Of a stretch of 64,000 nucleotides of DNA, positions 43,401 through 54,459 are shown in pieces. A program made the position numbers and the translations under genes. The DNA comes from Limnephilus marmoratus (Eukaryota > Arthropoda > Insecta > Trichoptera > Limnephilidae), in assembly GCA_917880885.1 (NCBI GenBank), contig OU862913.1, positions 7,502,001-7,566,000 of the forward strand, given 5' to 3'. Below the pieces are notes generated by a model. It searched no databases, was not told the origin of the DNA, and saw only the letters and a list, made by a program, of their open reading frames with translations. How positions within the stretch are numbered: the first letter of the stretch is position 1; the number at the start of each line of letters is the position of its first letter.

Positions 43401-43411
43401 GGGAAAGAGGA

Positions 43412-43898
43412 AAAGCCTCGATTTCATTGAGTGAGTTTACAAGCTACTAGCCGGTAAGTTGAAAAGCGGGTGAATCGGCGAGTGACCTTATCACGATGAT
43501 ACACAAAACTGTCTACTCGCTCAGTAACGACAGCAGCAGCTAAAATAACGACTCCTGCGTGAACCAATTCGGTCGACATTTTGAAAAAAACTGAGCTCCT
43601 AGCTAGCGCCATACACTAGTCAATAGCGAGAATTAGGGCTCCCGATTTGCTCCCGAACAAATTCTGACAGTTGTGATTGGGCTAGTTTACTTAAGCCTCG
43701 ATGACACACAGCGAGTTACAAGCTACTATCTAAAAGCGGGTAGTTAGCAAGTGACACGATGACACTGGGCGAGTTTACTAACAGATAGTGAATTTCCCAG
43801 ATAGTAGCTTGTAAACTAGCCCTAGGTCATCGACGCTTTTCAGATAGTGAATTTCCCAGCTAGAAGCTTGTAAACTCGCTCAATGTAATCGAAGCTAA
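43412..43898. mobile_element. MITE with 35-bp inverted ends
   Basis: GAGTGAGTTTACAAGCTACT near 43430 and its inverted partner near 43870; outermost pairs are AGCCTCGATTTCATT and AATGTAATCGAAGCT. Internal direct copies of GATAGTGAATTTCCCAG. No coding capacity; target duplication not clear. Confidence 0.7.
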
Positions 43899-43899
43899 A

Positions 43900-44560
43900 A
43901 TAAAATAAAAATGCGCTACCATAAACAATTTAATTCTATTGCCGAGCTTACTCACTTCATCAATATAATTATTTTAATAACAAATTGTTTGATTTGTCAA
44001 AATCTCAATGTCAAATAATGTCAATCTCTCGCGACCATGGTTTGTAGAAAATGCGTGCGCATGGAGCGCTTTTTGCCTCAATACAGCATTATTTAAAATA
44101 CCTCGGATTGCTTTGCTGACAATTTTGGCGAATTTTTTGGTAATTAAGTGGAAGTTTAGGTACAGTTTTATATTATTTTTTTTATTAATCCTACGAATAT
44201 GTGATAAACGACAAAAGATGGACGAATTTATTGGCTATATATAACTTTAATCAGTTTTTATATCTCTGTATTAAAATTCGGAGGTATGTTTGTTTTAATG
44301 TGGACGGAAAATATACAAAACGATTTTCCAAAAAAATCTCGAGCAATCGGAGAAAAAAGTTTTAAAATGCGCGGTCGTTCCAGTGGTTAACAAGATTAGC
44401 TCATGCGGACCTTTCTCGAAAAAAAAATCGTGGGGCATTTTCGATATTTCGAACGTGTGACATAGCTTGAAGTAAATCACCGCTACTTGAATTGCAGTTA
44501 CTTCAAATCTTCCAGTGCCAATCAACCTTGTTAAATGCATTTTCCACGAACCTAGCTACA
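43900..44560. other. Intergenic DNA without recognised feature
   Basis: AT-rich; frames at 44008-44244 (+) and 44295-44540 (-) resemble nothing known. Confidence 0.5.
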
Positions 44561-44699
44561 AGCCTATGTAATAATAATAACGTTATATTTGTATAGCGCA
44601 GTTTTGTGTCATTTCACTTCAAGTGCGCTTAATGAAGGGTTTTGTTAAAATGGGCTTTAATTTTTTATTTTAACTTTATGAGTAAAACCACAATTTGTA

Positions 44700-44870
44700 A
44701 TATTTAATTAAATTAAAACAATACAAGCGAAACTAAATCGAAAATCTGGAAACAGAAAAATTAGAAAAAGATAGGCACCTCTGGGAGTCGAAACCAAGAT
44801 CCCTTGCTTTCAGGACAAAAGCGGTAACCACTGCGCCAAGGTGTCGATGACGATTGAGTTTACATTGTAT
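44700..44870 (-). repeat. tRNA-derived SINE (second family)
   Basis: The minus-strand head (44868-44786) resembles a tRNA: TTGGCGCAGTGGTTACCG D-arm/A-box, anticodon stem GCTTT/AAAGC, B-box-like GGTTTCGACTCC, acceptor GACACCT pairing with AGGTGCC at six of seven positions. U33 is lost, so this is not a working tRNA. The body (CTTTTTCTAATTTTTCTG, then AGATTTTCGATTTAGTTTCG) matches 60300-60370. Confidence 0.75.
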
Positions 44871-44879
44871 TATATTGTC

Positions 44880-45180
44880 TTCATTTTGTTAAATTATCGA
44901 TTGTACCTATTAACTTCATTGCTTGAATTCAGTAGGTTGCAGATCGCGTCAAAATGTATAAAATAACATCTACTGTGGCCAGTATAGTTTATATACCTTT
45001 AGGTATTTTAATGCCAAAAATTCACGGAACTGAACAAATGTGCACCATCTACAATAAGGTTGCTAGCCTGGGAGTAGGCGGTAAACTCAAAGAGCTTAAA
45101 GTTAATCAAAGGACCGGAAACAGTCATATAATTTTAGAAAGCAACGAAGGCTGAATTAAAATTATTTTTACGGAGAATAA
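44880..45180. other. Intergenic DNA with an unassigned short frame
   Basis: A 66-codon frame (44954-45154, MYKITSTVASIVYIPLGILM...) with one hydrophobic segment. No family recognised; possibly chance. Confidence 0.35.
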
Positions 45181-45189
45181 TATAATGAT

Positions 45190-45900
45190 AAAATTTGCAG
45201 CTAGCGGCGAACACAGAGCGGCGAAAGCAAAGCGGGACCGTAATAAAAATTGGAAAGCCAGGATATTTTCGGCAAGGACTAATAAAACCCAATCGCCGCG
45301 CTAAGCCGAGCGAAGGGCCATAAACCTTTTCGTTTGACCCTTGCCGCTGCCGCCGGTGGAATTAGTTTTGAAGATCTACCCCAGAGCAAGAAGGAAGACA
45401 CGAGCGAGAATTTCACCACGAAGTCAGTCACCATTTACCCGGCCAGGGGATAGTACTCCGCTCTACCCTCGGAGCGTCCCAAACCGACCGGGGTTTGCGC
45501 GAACCGAATCCCGACCAGGGATAAAAAAACGGTGGTGTTTTGCAACCCGACCAGGGCTTTGCACGCGACCCCGCGGAATTTCCCGACCAGGGAAATTACC
45601 AGACACGCTCGCGGATTTCGACCAAGAACCGCCGATACGATCGCGAACTTCCGCCAGGAAGTCTAACTAAGTGACCGTGAAAATACTGAAAATTCCGATC
45701 AAGGATTTGTGCAAGTTCCACTTTGCACAAATTTTCACTACAAAGAACTCTCGCAACTCTACCTGTGCAATAACAAGTGAAAAAATAGAAACTAAGTGTA
45801 AAGTGCCTAGTGACTGTATGCGTACGCAGAGACTCCATCATCAGCATCCAAAGGGAAGTGACTGAACATTAAATTTTATTTATTTTAACCTTCGAAGTGA
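45190..45900. other. GC-rich segment with repeated CCCGACCAGGG motif
   Basis: At least five near copies of CCCGACCAGGG (about 45437, 45484, 45506, 45546 and 45581) lie in a GC-rich patch. The plus frame 45341-45670 consequently repeats R-P-G (TRPG, NRPG, SRPG, TRPG, SRPG). The setting could be a long terminal repeat or leader of a retroelement; I see no matching second repeat, so the nature is open. Confidence 0.45.
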
Positions 45901-46950
45901 TTAGATTCTGAACAATTACATAAAGACTACCGTAGAATTAAGCAAACAGACTTTCTAATTTTAATACTAATTAATTAAGTAGTTTTAAGATTAACACTAG
46001 ATTAATAATTAACACCTGTCTTTTGTGTCCTACTAGAATAAATGTATCGTTTCTTAAATCGGTAGGTTTTTTAATTGTTTCCTCCTTAATTTTTAGTTAA
46101 TAGTTTTTTTTTAACCCGCCATAAGGCGCGGGCGTATCATAGTAAGTTACCTTACTGGCTATCAGTAAGTACCTACTTAGAAAATAAATATTTGATAAAT
46201 TTCTAGTCTATGTCGCCATTATTATCTATGCATAACCTCACTATTGCTGAGGCGTCATTTCACCTCCGACGGATCTTGACATCCTGTTCCAAACTCCATA
46301 TCTACGTAATAAAATCCCTTACACTGTTTAACCCACAAAGTTAAATCAATCGTCCCATGCTGGTGATAGTTATTGGTAAGTTATTCATATTGTTTTCTAC
46401 TCCAATTATAGCGGCCGTTGTTCCAAATCATTGATCAGCCGTTGAGCTTTATTTAGGCTAATGCTTGCTCTAATGTGCATTTTGTGGTGAGTAACGCGAC
46501 CTTCACACCAATGACAAGTCCGGGATCCTATTTTCCAATATTCTAATCAGGTAATTGAGAAACTTAAATTTCAATTTATCGAAATGTTTGTGCAGTTTCA
46601 TTTTATGGAAATTATTTCCTGAAACTAACATTTTTTATTCCGACAATTCGTGAAGGAATTTCATTATAATGATATTTTGAAATAATTTATAACATTTCTC
46701 TCCTTTTTATTTACTGACCGTGAATGTATCCGGTTTTAAATATCTTTTTTTTTCGTACCACCTTTTCTTGGAATTTGTCCATATAGAGACTTCATATCGT
46801 TGGTAATAAATATTGTTCTGTGGTTATTTAAAAATCAGAATAACTGAATAACGGTTAAATTAACAAACTCTTACTTTAATCTTAGTGTAGTATTTTATTA
46901 TTTTCCTATAACCTGAGTATTCCTGTCGTATTTTTAGTTTTATTATTTTT
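45900..46950. other. Intergenic DNA without recognised feature
   Basis: AT-rich. A short hairpin CCCGCC/GGCGCGGG is near 46115-46132. No coding similarity. Confidence 0.5.
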
Positions 46951-46959
46951 CAACGTCTT

Positions 46960-47580
46960 TCATTGTACTTGCAATCTCAGTATCACTTATTTATTTGGGA
47001 GTGACTGTTGATTGTAATTTTAAATGGGATGTACAAATAAACAAAATTTGTAAACGGCTGAGGGCGATAGTGGGTAGGCTGTACAAACTGAAATGTTTCG
47101 TTCCGGTGCATATTTTAAAAATCATTTACTTATCACTCGCAGAATCAACTTTACGGTATGGATTAACAACTTGGGGACACTCTTGCAAGACTAATTTGAG
47201 CCACCTACAATCAGTACAAAATTCTATGGTTAAGTTATTAGTTCAAAAATATATCTTATATGTCCCAGAGAAGTATACTCGTGGAAGGTCCCATACCCTT
47301 TTTTATGCTCCAAAAGCGAGGACTTCTGCCTATCAGAACGCGCCAGTCAACAGAGCGACTGAACTGCTCAACGAGTCTGCATTGACCATTGACATTTTTA
47401 ACGTAACCTACAGGCAGTTTAACAATTATCTTTTGACGTATGTCACAAAGTAGTAAAACTGACCTTTTTATGTGTTTTGCTATACTTTTTGTCTAATTTG
47501 TAATCTTCTCCATAATGTATTGGTGAATAACCGTTTTACGGAGAACATGAAAAAATAAATAAATAAATAAATAAAATACA
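46960..47580 (+). pseudogene. LINE reverse-transcriptase C-terminus with (AAAT)n tail
   Basis: YLGVTVDCNFKWDVQINKIC, SLAESTLRYGLTTWGHS, LQSVQNSMVKLLVQK and RATELLNESALTIDIFNVTY are the post-palm region of a Jockey/CR1-group LINE. A short 3' UTR and AATAAATAAATAAATAAA tail end at about 47576. 5'-truncated. Confidence 0.85.
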
Positions 47581-47584
47581 TATT

Positions 47585-48066
47585 TTTTCACAGAGATGAA
47601 ACATATCATTGTTGTATGGGAATTTAACAATATTACCGGTGCAGGCCTTATTATGGTACAAAATATTGATTCAGCATATGTCTGAGTCTAATTATAAGAG
47701 GAAAGTAGAACATGATTATAATGCAAGGTTCACAAAGAATGAAGGAATGATTGTTCCAAAATATAATAATAACTACGGACGGCGAACCCTGGAATATAAC
47801 GTGACAAAAATATTTAACATGTTACCAATTAAAATAAAAAAATTGCGATTCTACAAATAGATTCAGATATATGCTGAAACAATGTCTGCTAAATAGAGAT
47901 AGTTTATATTAATTCATTATGTGTTAATTGTTATAATCTGTATGGTTATAGTAATAATATTATGTAATGTTTAAATTTGTAACTGAACATTAACATCCTG
48001 TTGACAAACTGCTTTATTGCGGTTTAACGGGATTGTACCTTGAAAACCAATAAAAAAAATTAAAAA
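47585..48066 (+). pseudogene. LINE C-terminal fragment, second family
   Basis: LYGNLTILPVQALLWYKILI, YNARFTKNEGMIVPKYNNNY and NVTKIFNMLPIKIKKL form a LINE RT C-terminus directly behind the previous LINE tail. The 3' UTR ends with an A-rich tail at about 48045-48068. Confidence 0.75.
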
Positions 48067-48814
48067 AAACTTCAGCTATGGATGTAAATTCATAAATCAA
48101 CTATGTTTTTACTTCACAATTAAATGTACCTACATTATTATTACTTCCTATATAATACAGATCTTCTCCTATATTAAGGCGGCCAACCGTCCCGCATTCT
48201 GCGGGACCGTCCCGCATTGGCAGTTGTAGTCCCGCATTGCAATATTTACAAAAATAGTCCCGCAAATCGTCTAAAGCGTCCCGCATGTCCCGCATTTCTA
48301 TATATTTTTAAATACTGTCTATGGTAGTCAAATAATTTTCCTCTATCTTTAGTCTATTTAAGCCATTTGGTTAAGTTCAAGGCAAAATTTGTCCCTGGAA
48401 ATATCGATAAATAATCGATCTAGGGCCGAAGATATCGATCTAGGGATTGGTTTATTTACGTTACAAGCAAGAGTCCAAGGGCTTCAGTGTAGCAGTAGTG
48501 ATTGAGTTGTTTTGTTTACGAATTAGTGCGTGCCGTGACACGTAATATTATTACCCATATTTATCACTCAAATCAAATCAAATAATTTCTTGACCATGCC
48601 GACCTCGAAAAAGCGGTGTTGTAAGTTCAGTGAAGAATTTCCTTTTTGGCAAATGTTTTAACATTAATTTCTGAATGTAGTATTAAATCGCCGCATACAG
48701 ATTTAATTTAAACCAATTTTGTGTTCAGAATGTAAAATTCTAGTTGGATTTGGCTGCTGACATATTTCGAAGGAAAATATTTTCTTATTCGAAATGAATC
48801 AGAAGGGACCCCAC

Positions 48815-49647
48815 CAGTGGCGGATTTGCCCTAAGGCCAAGTAGGCCCGGGCCTAGGGCGGCCAGATATTAGGGGTGGCTAATCATGAACGCAATTTGAT
48901 GATAACAAGAAATAAAAATAAAAAAAGGATTACTAACTTGACGAAACTAAGCGCATCTGAAGTGGAAAAAAAGGACAAAGCATTGCAAATGGTTAATTCT
49001 ACTGACTTAGAAGACAATTTTTCAGAAGAATGTCTCTATTTTCGTGCTCACTGCAGTGTGAAAAATGTGAAACAGTGAAATGGTAATAAACTGATGGTTG
49101 ATAACACCATTTATCCAAACGTGGATATTGCTTTTCGTTTGTGTGTGTGTACTCCCGCCAGTAACTGTTCTGCAGAACGATCGTTTTCTTAGTTGCAACA
49201 AGTTAAAATTTATTTACGCACAACAATGACGGAGCAAAGGTTAAACGATCTTGCTTTGCATAGAAGCAGATTTTTAAGGAAATAGGATTGCGAAGAGTTA
49301 ATTAATGATTTTGCTGCACTTAAGTGCAGACGAGTTTTGTAACACATTGTGTATTTAACAATATTGTATATTGTATGAGAATAAACCTGATGTTAAACTA
49401 GTTAAATAAATAAAACCTAAAACCGTTTTAATGTTTTGTTTAAATGTGCAATTATCCTTGAAACCTTAGAAAGTATTACAAACTAGCAGCTATTATAGTT
49501 AACTAAATTTCTAAATCGATTTCGATAAAAGTTGGCAATAACGTAAATTCATTATGTATTCTATATGTTAGGTACTGGGAAAGGGGCGGCTTGTTCTTAC
49601 TTCATGACCTGGGGTCTAGGGCGGCCAAGACTGCAAATCCGCCACTG
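48815..49647 (+). mobile_element. Nested hAT transposon (833 bp, internally deleted)
   Basis: Ends CAGTGGCGGATTTG and CAAATCCGCCACTG, flanked by GACCCCAC (48807-48814 and 49648-49655), an 8-bp duplication. It has its own subterminal GGCCCGGGCCTAGGGCGGCC palindrome. Inserted inside the outer hAT, so it is younger. Confidence 0.92.
48875..49285 (+). pseudogene. hAT transposase remnant with C-terminal dimerisation domain
   Basis: An open stretch of 67 codons (48875-49078) is followed, in another frame, by IYPNVDIAFRLCVCTPASNC and SAERSFS, a stop, then LQQVKIYLRTTMTEQRLNDL. This is the hAT C-terminal dimerisation block (P-x-SNCSAERSFS ... LR-TM-ERL). The catalytic core is deleted. Confidence 0.85.
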
Positions 49648-50269
49648 GACCCCACCAGTTTCCAGTAAGGAAAATATTCTTTTTTTCGAAGTGAATTTAT
49701 AAAATTCTAGTTGCAGACTATGTAAGTGCCACCAGAATCAAAGAGAAACCATTTTGATGTTCTGAGTGTAGTTTTAATTCGCCGCATACAGAATTAATTT
49801 AAAACACCCTTGTGTTCAGAATATAACGATACATTAAATAACAAGTTGCAGATTCATTCTGTACCGACTGAAGCTTTACATTTAAGTTGCAAGTTCAGAA
49901 TGTAAAATTTCGTATGCTGACATATTTCGAAGAAAAATATTGTCTTATTCAAAGTGCAGCAATAAAATTCTATACTATGTATGTATTGCCAGAATTAAAG
50001 AGAAACCATTTTCATGTTCTGAGTGTAGTTTAAATTCGCCGCATACAGATTTAATTTAAACTAGTTTTGGGTTCAGAATATAATAACCAATTAAATAATA
50101 AGTTGCATATTCATCCTACTACATGGACATCATTCTCGATTTCCGAAATAGCAGTTATAAATTTGTGTTAGAATTCATGAACAATAACAAGAGAATTTTG
50201 AATACTCCGTCTCTCAATTATGTGAAAAAGGTGAGGTCGTCATAAAAAATAAATAAAATAAAGGATTTC

Positions 50270-50300
50270 CACCCCCCCCCCCCCCCCCCCCCACCCCCCC
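50270..50300. repeat. Poly-C tract
   Basis: A run of about 21 C, then A and seven C. Homopolymers of this length are prone to sequencing error. Confidence 0.9.
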
Positions 50301-50511
50301 GCTGACACCCACTGTCCCGCATTGATATTTAATAAAGTTGGCCGCCTTATCCTATATACACTAATATAAATATCAATTCATTCCTTTTGAGGCGTATTGG
50401 TAAATAGAATTACCAGTGTACAAGCTGACAATGTGGAGAAGCACTTTATTTTAAAGAAAAGTTCCATCTCCTTCCCCTCCTCATCTCATTTTGCCTCACA
50501 ACATTCTCTTT

Positions 50512-50643
50512 AGCCAACGTTTCGGACAGCGTTGCAATGTCCATCATCAGGGCAGATGGACACTGCAACGATGAGAGATTCACTCATCTGTCGGATCTGT
50601 CCTGATGATGGACACTGCAACGCTGTCCGAAACGTTGGCTAAA
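50512..50643. ncRNA. Head-to-head pair of hammerhead ribozyme motifs in a palindrome
   Basis: The minus-strand motif (about 50555-50512) and plus-strand motif (about 50597-50642) each have CTGATGA, a GGACA/TGTCC-type stem II, GAAAC and GTTGGCTAAAG. They are inverted copies about 45 bases apart. Stem III contains the self-complementary AACGTT. No Penelope-like coding sequence is adjacent. Confidence 0.75.
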
Positions 50644-50782
50644 GAAGGAGGTAGCGCAACACAGCATAACACCCCAAAAACAAATAACGAAAATACTTTT
50701 GGCCGTGAAAATCTAAAAACTTAGCAAAACTAGTTTATTTCTGTAAAATGAAAGATATAATGTTCGCTTGTGATAGTGCTTA

Positions 50783-51526
50783 TCTATAATATAAAAATGA
50801 ATCGCTTAATTTGTTGGTAAGCGCAAATCTCGAGATCAGCTGAACCGATTTCGCTAATTCTTTTTTTAGAATATTCCTCGAAGTACGAGGATGGTTCTTA
50901 CGGAGAGAAAAATTAAGAAAATTGGATAATTTCAGAAAACCCGCACGTTTGACAGTTCGCGTGTTTGAGAATGACATTTTACAAAACAATAATTTCAAAT
51001 CAGAATTCTATTTTTAAAAATTAAATTTATTTAAAGCAGGTACTCCCCTAATAGTTTGAATCGAATCAAGCATTTTAGATATTTTAAATAGGTACCTATG
51101 TTAGGTACCAAATTTAATATACATGAAAAATGGAAATTTGAATAAAAATTGTAAATGGTGGCACGCGGGCTGTTTAAAAACTGAATGTACTGGGATTGAA
51201 TATATGGAACGCGGGAGGAGGATTGGCGGGACGAGGGAGCGGGAAAGGGAAGAACGAAGGCGGGGAAGGTGGAAAGGGAATGCGGGAGGGGAAGGGGACG
51301 TGTGAGGGGGAGGGGAACTCGAAAGGGTGGTTAGCAGGACGGGGGAAGGGGGGGGAGTGGAGTGGGGAGAGGGAAGGTGGAGGTGACGGAGTGGGAACGC
51401 GAGAGGTGAAGAGGACGCAGGAGAAGAAGGGGAGGCGGAAGGGGAACAGGACGAATGGGAAAGGACACTCAGGGAGAAACAATTTCTTTATTAAATGGCA
51501 TAGTAACGCATGCCGGGACCAGCTAG
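50783..51526 (+). mobile_element. Non-autonomous Helitron (744 bp)
   Basis: 5' TCTATAATATAAAAATGAAT and 3' GCATGCCGGGACCAGCTAG followed by T. The middle (51200-51460) is almost pure purine (GGGAGG/GAAGGGG). No target duplication, as expected. Homologous to the minus-strand copy at 61341-63533. Confidence 0.85.
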
Positions 51527-51529
51527 TTT

Positions 51530-52060
51530 GTAATAAATATAAACTTTTCTTGGGGCAATAAGAAGTATTTTGTTATTTCCCGTAATTTTAGTTGCCGGAA
51601 CGACCAGCAGAGGTCCATCTAGCAGTTCTAGCAGGCCAGTCTGATGGCGAATGAGACAGATTGAAAGCGAAATATGTTAATTCTTAAGTCAGAGCGAGCG
51701 CGCTAATGTTAAAACACATTAATATAAACGGACTAATTTGAATATATTTAATTAAACACACCATGTTTAAAAAAAAGCAAAATTGTCGTCTTAAGTATCA
51801 TTTAAAGTTTAAAGAAACATTTTGATTTTTTTCACAAATATAACCTGTAAAATAATAGAACCAGACTTGTTTTTAATAATTTTCGGAGCATTTGTGATTT
51901 TTTTTATCATGGGAATTTCATAAAATTTGTGTTTCGGCGTAGAACACTTCTAGATATTTTCTTAAAAAATAACATATATTTTTTTTAAAGCTTAAAAACT
52001 TCAAATGTTTAAGGAAGGTATGTAAGAAATCGGTAGAAATTCGCGTAGCGGCGCTTTAAG
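51530..52060. other. Intergenic DNA without recognised feature
   Basis: AT-rich, no coding similarity seen. Confidence 0.5.
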
Positions 52061-52069
52061 CTTTAGTGT

Positions 52070-52860
52070 AGCCGTCTATTACCGACTACCGAGAACCATT
52101 TTTTCATAGTTATGGTTTTTAAACCAAAAAACGAAATCGTCCAAACACCCTCAGTCTGGCTAGACGAAAGGAAAATGAATGTTAATCACAGCGTTAAATA
52201 CCTCGGACATGTCATCACAGACGACCTTGAGGACATCGAGGACATGGAAAGGCAGAGAAGAGCAATATCAGTTAGAGCGGGTATGCTGTCAAGACGTTTT
52301 TACTCCTGCAGCCCCAAAGTAAAAAGAATACTGTTCAACGCTTTCTGTACCTCGCTGTACACATCAGAACTGTAGGTTGACTACACTGCAACCCAGTGGC
52401 ATAAGTTAAAGGTTGCTTACAATAACGCTTATCGTCAACTTTTTCGCCTACCGAGATACTGCAGTGCTACGGAAATGTTCCTGGAGGGACGAGCACATAC
52501 TTTCCGTGCACTTCTCCGCCACCGCATGGGAAGTTTATGGCGCAGACTGCGCCATTCGAAGAATGCGATCATCACCGCCATGACTGCCTGGATGGAGTCT
52601 TCCCTGATGGCCCTCTGGAGACGGGAGATGGTGAAATACCCCCCGTAAACTGCTATTTCAATTAATTTAAGTGCTTAATATTTCATTTTTCATGCTTATT
52701 TGTTTTCATTTAATTTATGTGTTGATGTTAATTATTTTTTACCTGATCTTATTATTTATCTTTCTTTTGTTATGTAAAAATATGGAATGTATTGCATTGC
52801 ACTTCCCCTGCATACATTCTGGAATAAACGAATATTATTATTATTATAACAAACTTACAT
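52070..52860 (+). pseudogene. RTE-like LINE reverse-transcriptase C-terminus
   Basis: The first frame has MVFKPKNEIV, VKYLGHVITDDLEDIEDMER and CSPKVKRILFNAFCTSLYTS, then a stop at 52373-52375. The next frame gives KVAYNNAYRQLFRLPRYCSA and MFLEGRAHTFRALLRHRM, then WMESSLMALWR and a stop at about 52648. This is the C-terminal region of RTE-group LINEs. The 3' UTR ends in an ATTATTATTATTATAA tail near 52850. Confidence 0.8.
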
Positions 52861-52869
52861 AAAAAATTC

Positions 52870-53400
52870 TTAAATGTTTTAAATTGTTAACAGCAAAAAA
52901 TTTAATACACATTGCTCTGTAACTACTTTCATAGTACCTAATTACTTCTTTATATATGTAATTGCTGTGTAGCTTTTATTATTTTTCCTAATAATAACTT
53001 TTAATAACAAACTTACGTACATTTATAATAGCACAAAAAATTTATTAGGTACAAGAAATTTACTGATTTTTATATTAACCGCAAAAAATGTTTTACACCT
53101 CTGCTAACCGGTTTGCTTCGAGTATGTTTGTAATAATGTTTTGTGTAATATTGTGACAATCATTTCTGAAACTACTGTCGCTTAATACCGAATACGAATA
53201 TGCTGGTTGTACTCCTTTGTAACTCATTTGTATCGAATACTCATACCTACTTGTGTTGTGCCAACTTATGTCTGTCATGTTCTGTTTATTTTTTTATGTA
53301 CTATATACTTGTTATGATTCTACTTAGTTGTCATAATGCTCCTGTATAATTTACCTTACATGTAAAAGCCATCAAGGCATAAACAAATAAATAAATAAAT
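52870..53400 (+). repeat. LINE 3' UTR with (AAAT)n tail
   Basis: Ends in GTAAAAGCCATCAAGGCATA and AACAAATAAATAAATAAAT at 53381-53400. No coding part recognised. Confidence 0.5.
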
Positions 53401-53439
53401 TATGCAGCTCCGTCGTCTCTATAGCGTTAATATTAGCGG

Positions 53440-53860
53440 GATTTTTGTGAATTTCAATTATTATTATTTTTTTTATTATAATCTTATTTTTTTATGTTGC
53501 ATAGGTAATTGTGCTGTGCCTGTCTCACTAGGAGTTCCTGTGTTGTGAGCAGGCGCATTTTAACATAAATAGTTTATAAAGAATAACAACAACAATGTTA
53601 TTTACATTTAGAGTAAAAGTACAAGGACAATCAGCATCGTATCAATGGGTTAGCATGCATTAGGAGGTTCTAAAAATATTGTTGATATATGATCTGTCTT
53701 TGGTAGTGATCCAAAACTTGGTATCTGTTTTGTATTTTACGTGATTAGTGTGCTGTCTAATGGTCAGTGGAAGCGTATTATAAAGTTTTGTTGCAAAGTA
53801 CCTGAAGTTTCTTTGACCAAATATTGTTTTGGCGAAAGGGATAAGTAAGAGATTTTGCCC
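53440..53860 (-). pseudogene. LINE C-terminal fragment (minus strand)
   Basis: Minus-strand translation from about 53850: PFAKTIFGQRNFRYFATKLY, NTLPLTIRQHTNHVKYKTDT and FWITTKDRSYINNIF, then a stop. This is the last part of a LINE RT; an A-rich tail lies near 53465-53500 on the minus strand. Confidence 0.7.
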
Positions 53861-54239
53861 TTCGGTTCCTTGCCTTGGTAATTGCCTTGGTAATTAAGCG
53901 TGCTCTGTGAGTTTCGGGTCTTCCCAAGACTTCAGGAACAAACCCAAACTAATAACCGGTTCCAATGAAAATGCTCGGCATTTGCTGATTTGTCACGGTG
54001 GCCGAGCGTACATGCTCCAAAGTGTTTTGAAATCCTTTTGGAGATCGTCCGCTGAGTTTATACAACAGCTGAGTGTATACCCTCCATCCTTCTCTAGAGG
54101 AAACTAAGTCTGTAACCGTCTATGATATTTATTGTAGGGTGGTCCAGATCAAGTGAAATGCTTTGCGTATTTTGTTCCAACTTAAAACTCTTTTAAAACC
54201 ACTAGTAAATACAATTATTGAAGTAATGTTCTGTTGCAG

Positions 54240-54456
54240 GCGCAATTTATGATCTGGCACCAATTATCACCAATATATTGAACCGTGACGCTATCATAGA
54301 AAGTCATGGATCTTCCCAATTCAGAGAGTGTTTCCATCAAGGTGGAACCAGGGTCCCAGGAAGAGGGTGGAGGTGAAATGCCCTATACGGATATGGATAT
54401 CTACCTCCCAGATAAGAAGGATTTTTTGCAGTATGCGGTGAATACTCCTACAGCCA
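54240..54456 (+). CDS. Unit 3 exon A: zinc-finger gene leader exon
   Basis: Acceptor TGTTGCAG to 54239, ATG at 54306, donor GTAAGT after 54456. Encodes MDLPNSESVSIKVEPGSQEE, then PYTDMDIYLPDKKDFLQYAV. Upstream 180 bases align with the unit 1 upstream region (a GTGGTCCAGATCA word). IKVE is present, but the VKKE motif of other copies has become DKKDF through loss of one codon and a Glu-to-Asp change. 151 coding bases, ending in phase 1. Confidence 0.8.
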
Positions 54457-54459
54457 GTA

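Larger units (their letters stand above)
48655..50110 (+). repeat. Decayed zinc-finger-like repeats inside the outer hAT
   Basis: Three copies of a block containing TCTGAGTGTAGTTTAAATTC and CGCCGCATACAGATTTAATT lie at about 48670, 49760 and 50020. In the best one the reading is EKPFSCSECSLNSPHTDLI then a stop, and between copies CSEYNDTLNNKLQIHS. The E-K-P-F-x-C-x-x-C start is that of a C2H2 finger, but the His pair is mostly lost. Confidence 0.5.
48175..50349. mobile_element. hAT transposon (2.18 kb, defective) with nested hAT
   Basis: Ends TAAGGCGGCCAAC and its complement, flanked by an 8-bp duplication TCCTATAT (48167-48174 and 50350-50357), diagnostic of hAT. Subterminal GTCCCGCATT repeats lie at both ends. 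A coding start remnant at about 48597-48660 reads MPTSKKRCCKFSEEFPFWQM. The transposase is otherwise gone. The interior holds decayed finger-like repeats and a nested hAT. Confidence 0.9.

Noticed and set aside
44786..44868. Candidate tRNA gene on the minus strand
   Set aside because: It lacks U33, has a mismatched acceptor stem and is followed by a SINE body found again at 60.3 kb, so it is a tRNA-derived SINE head.
50270..50300. Poly-C run as a functional element
   Set aside because: A homopolymer within a decayed hAT is more likely slippage or sequencing error than function.
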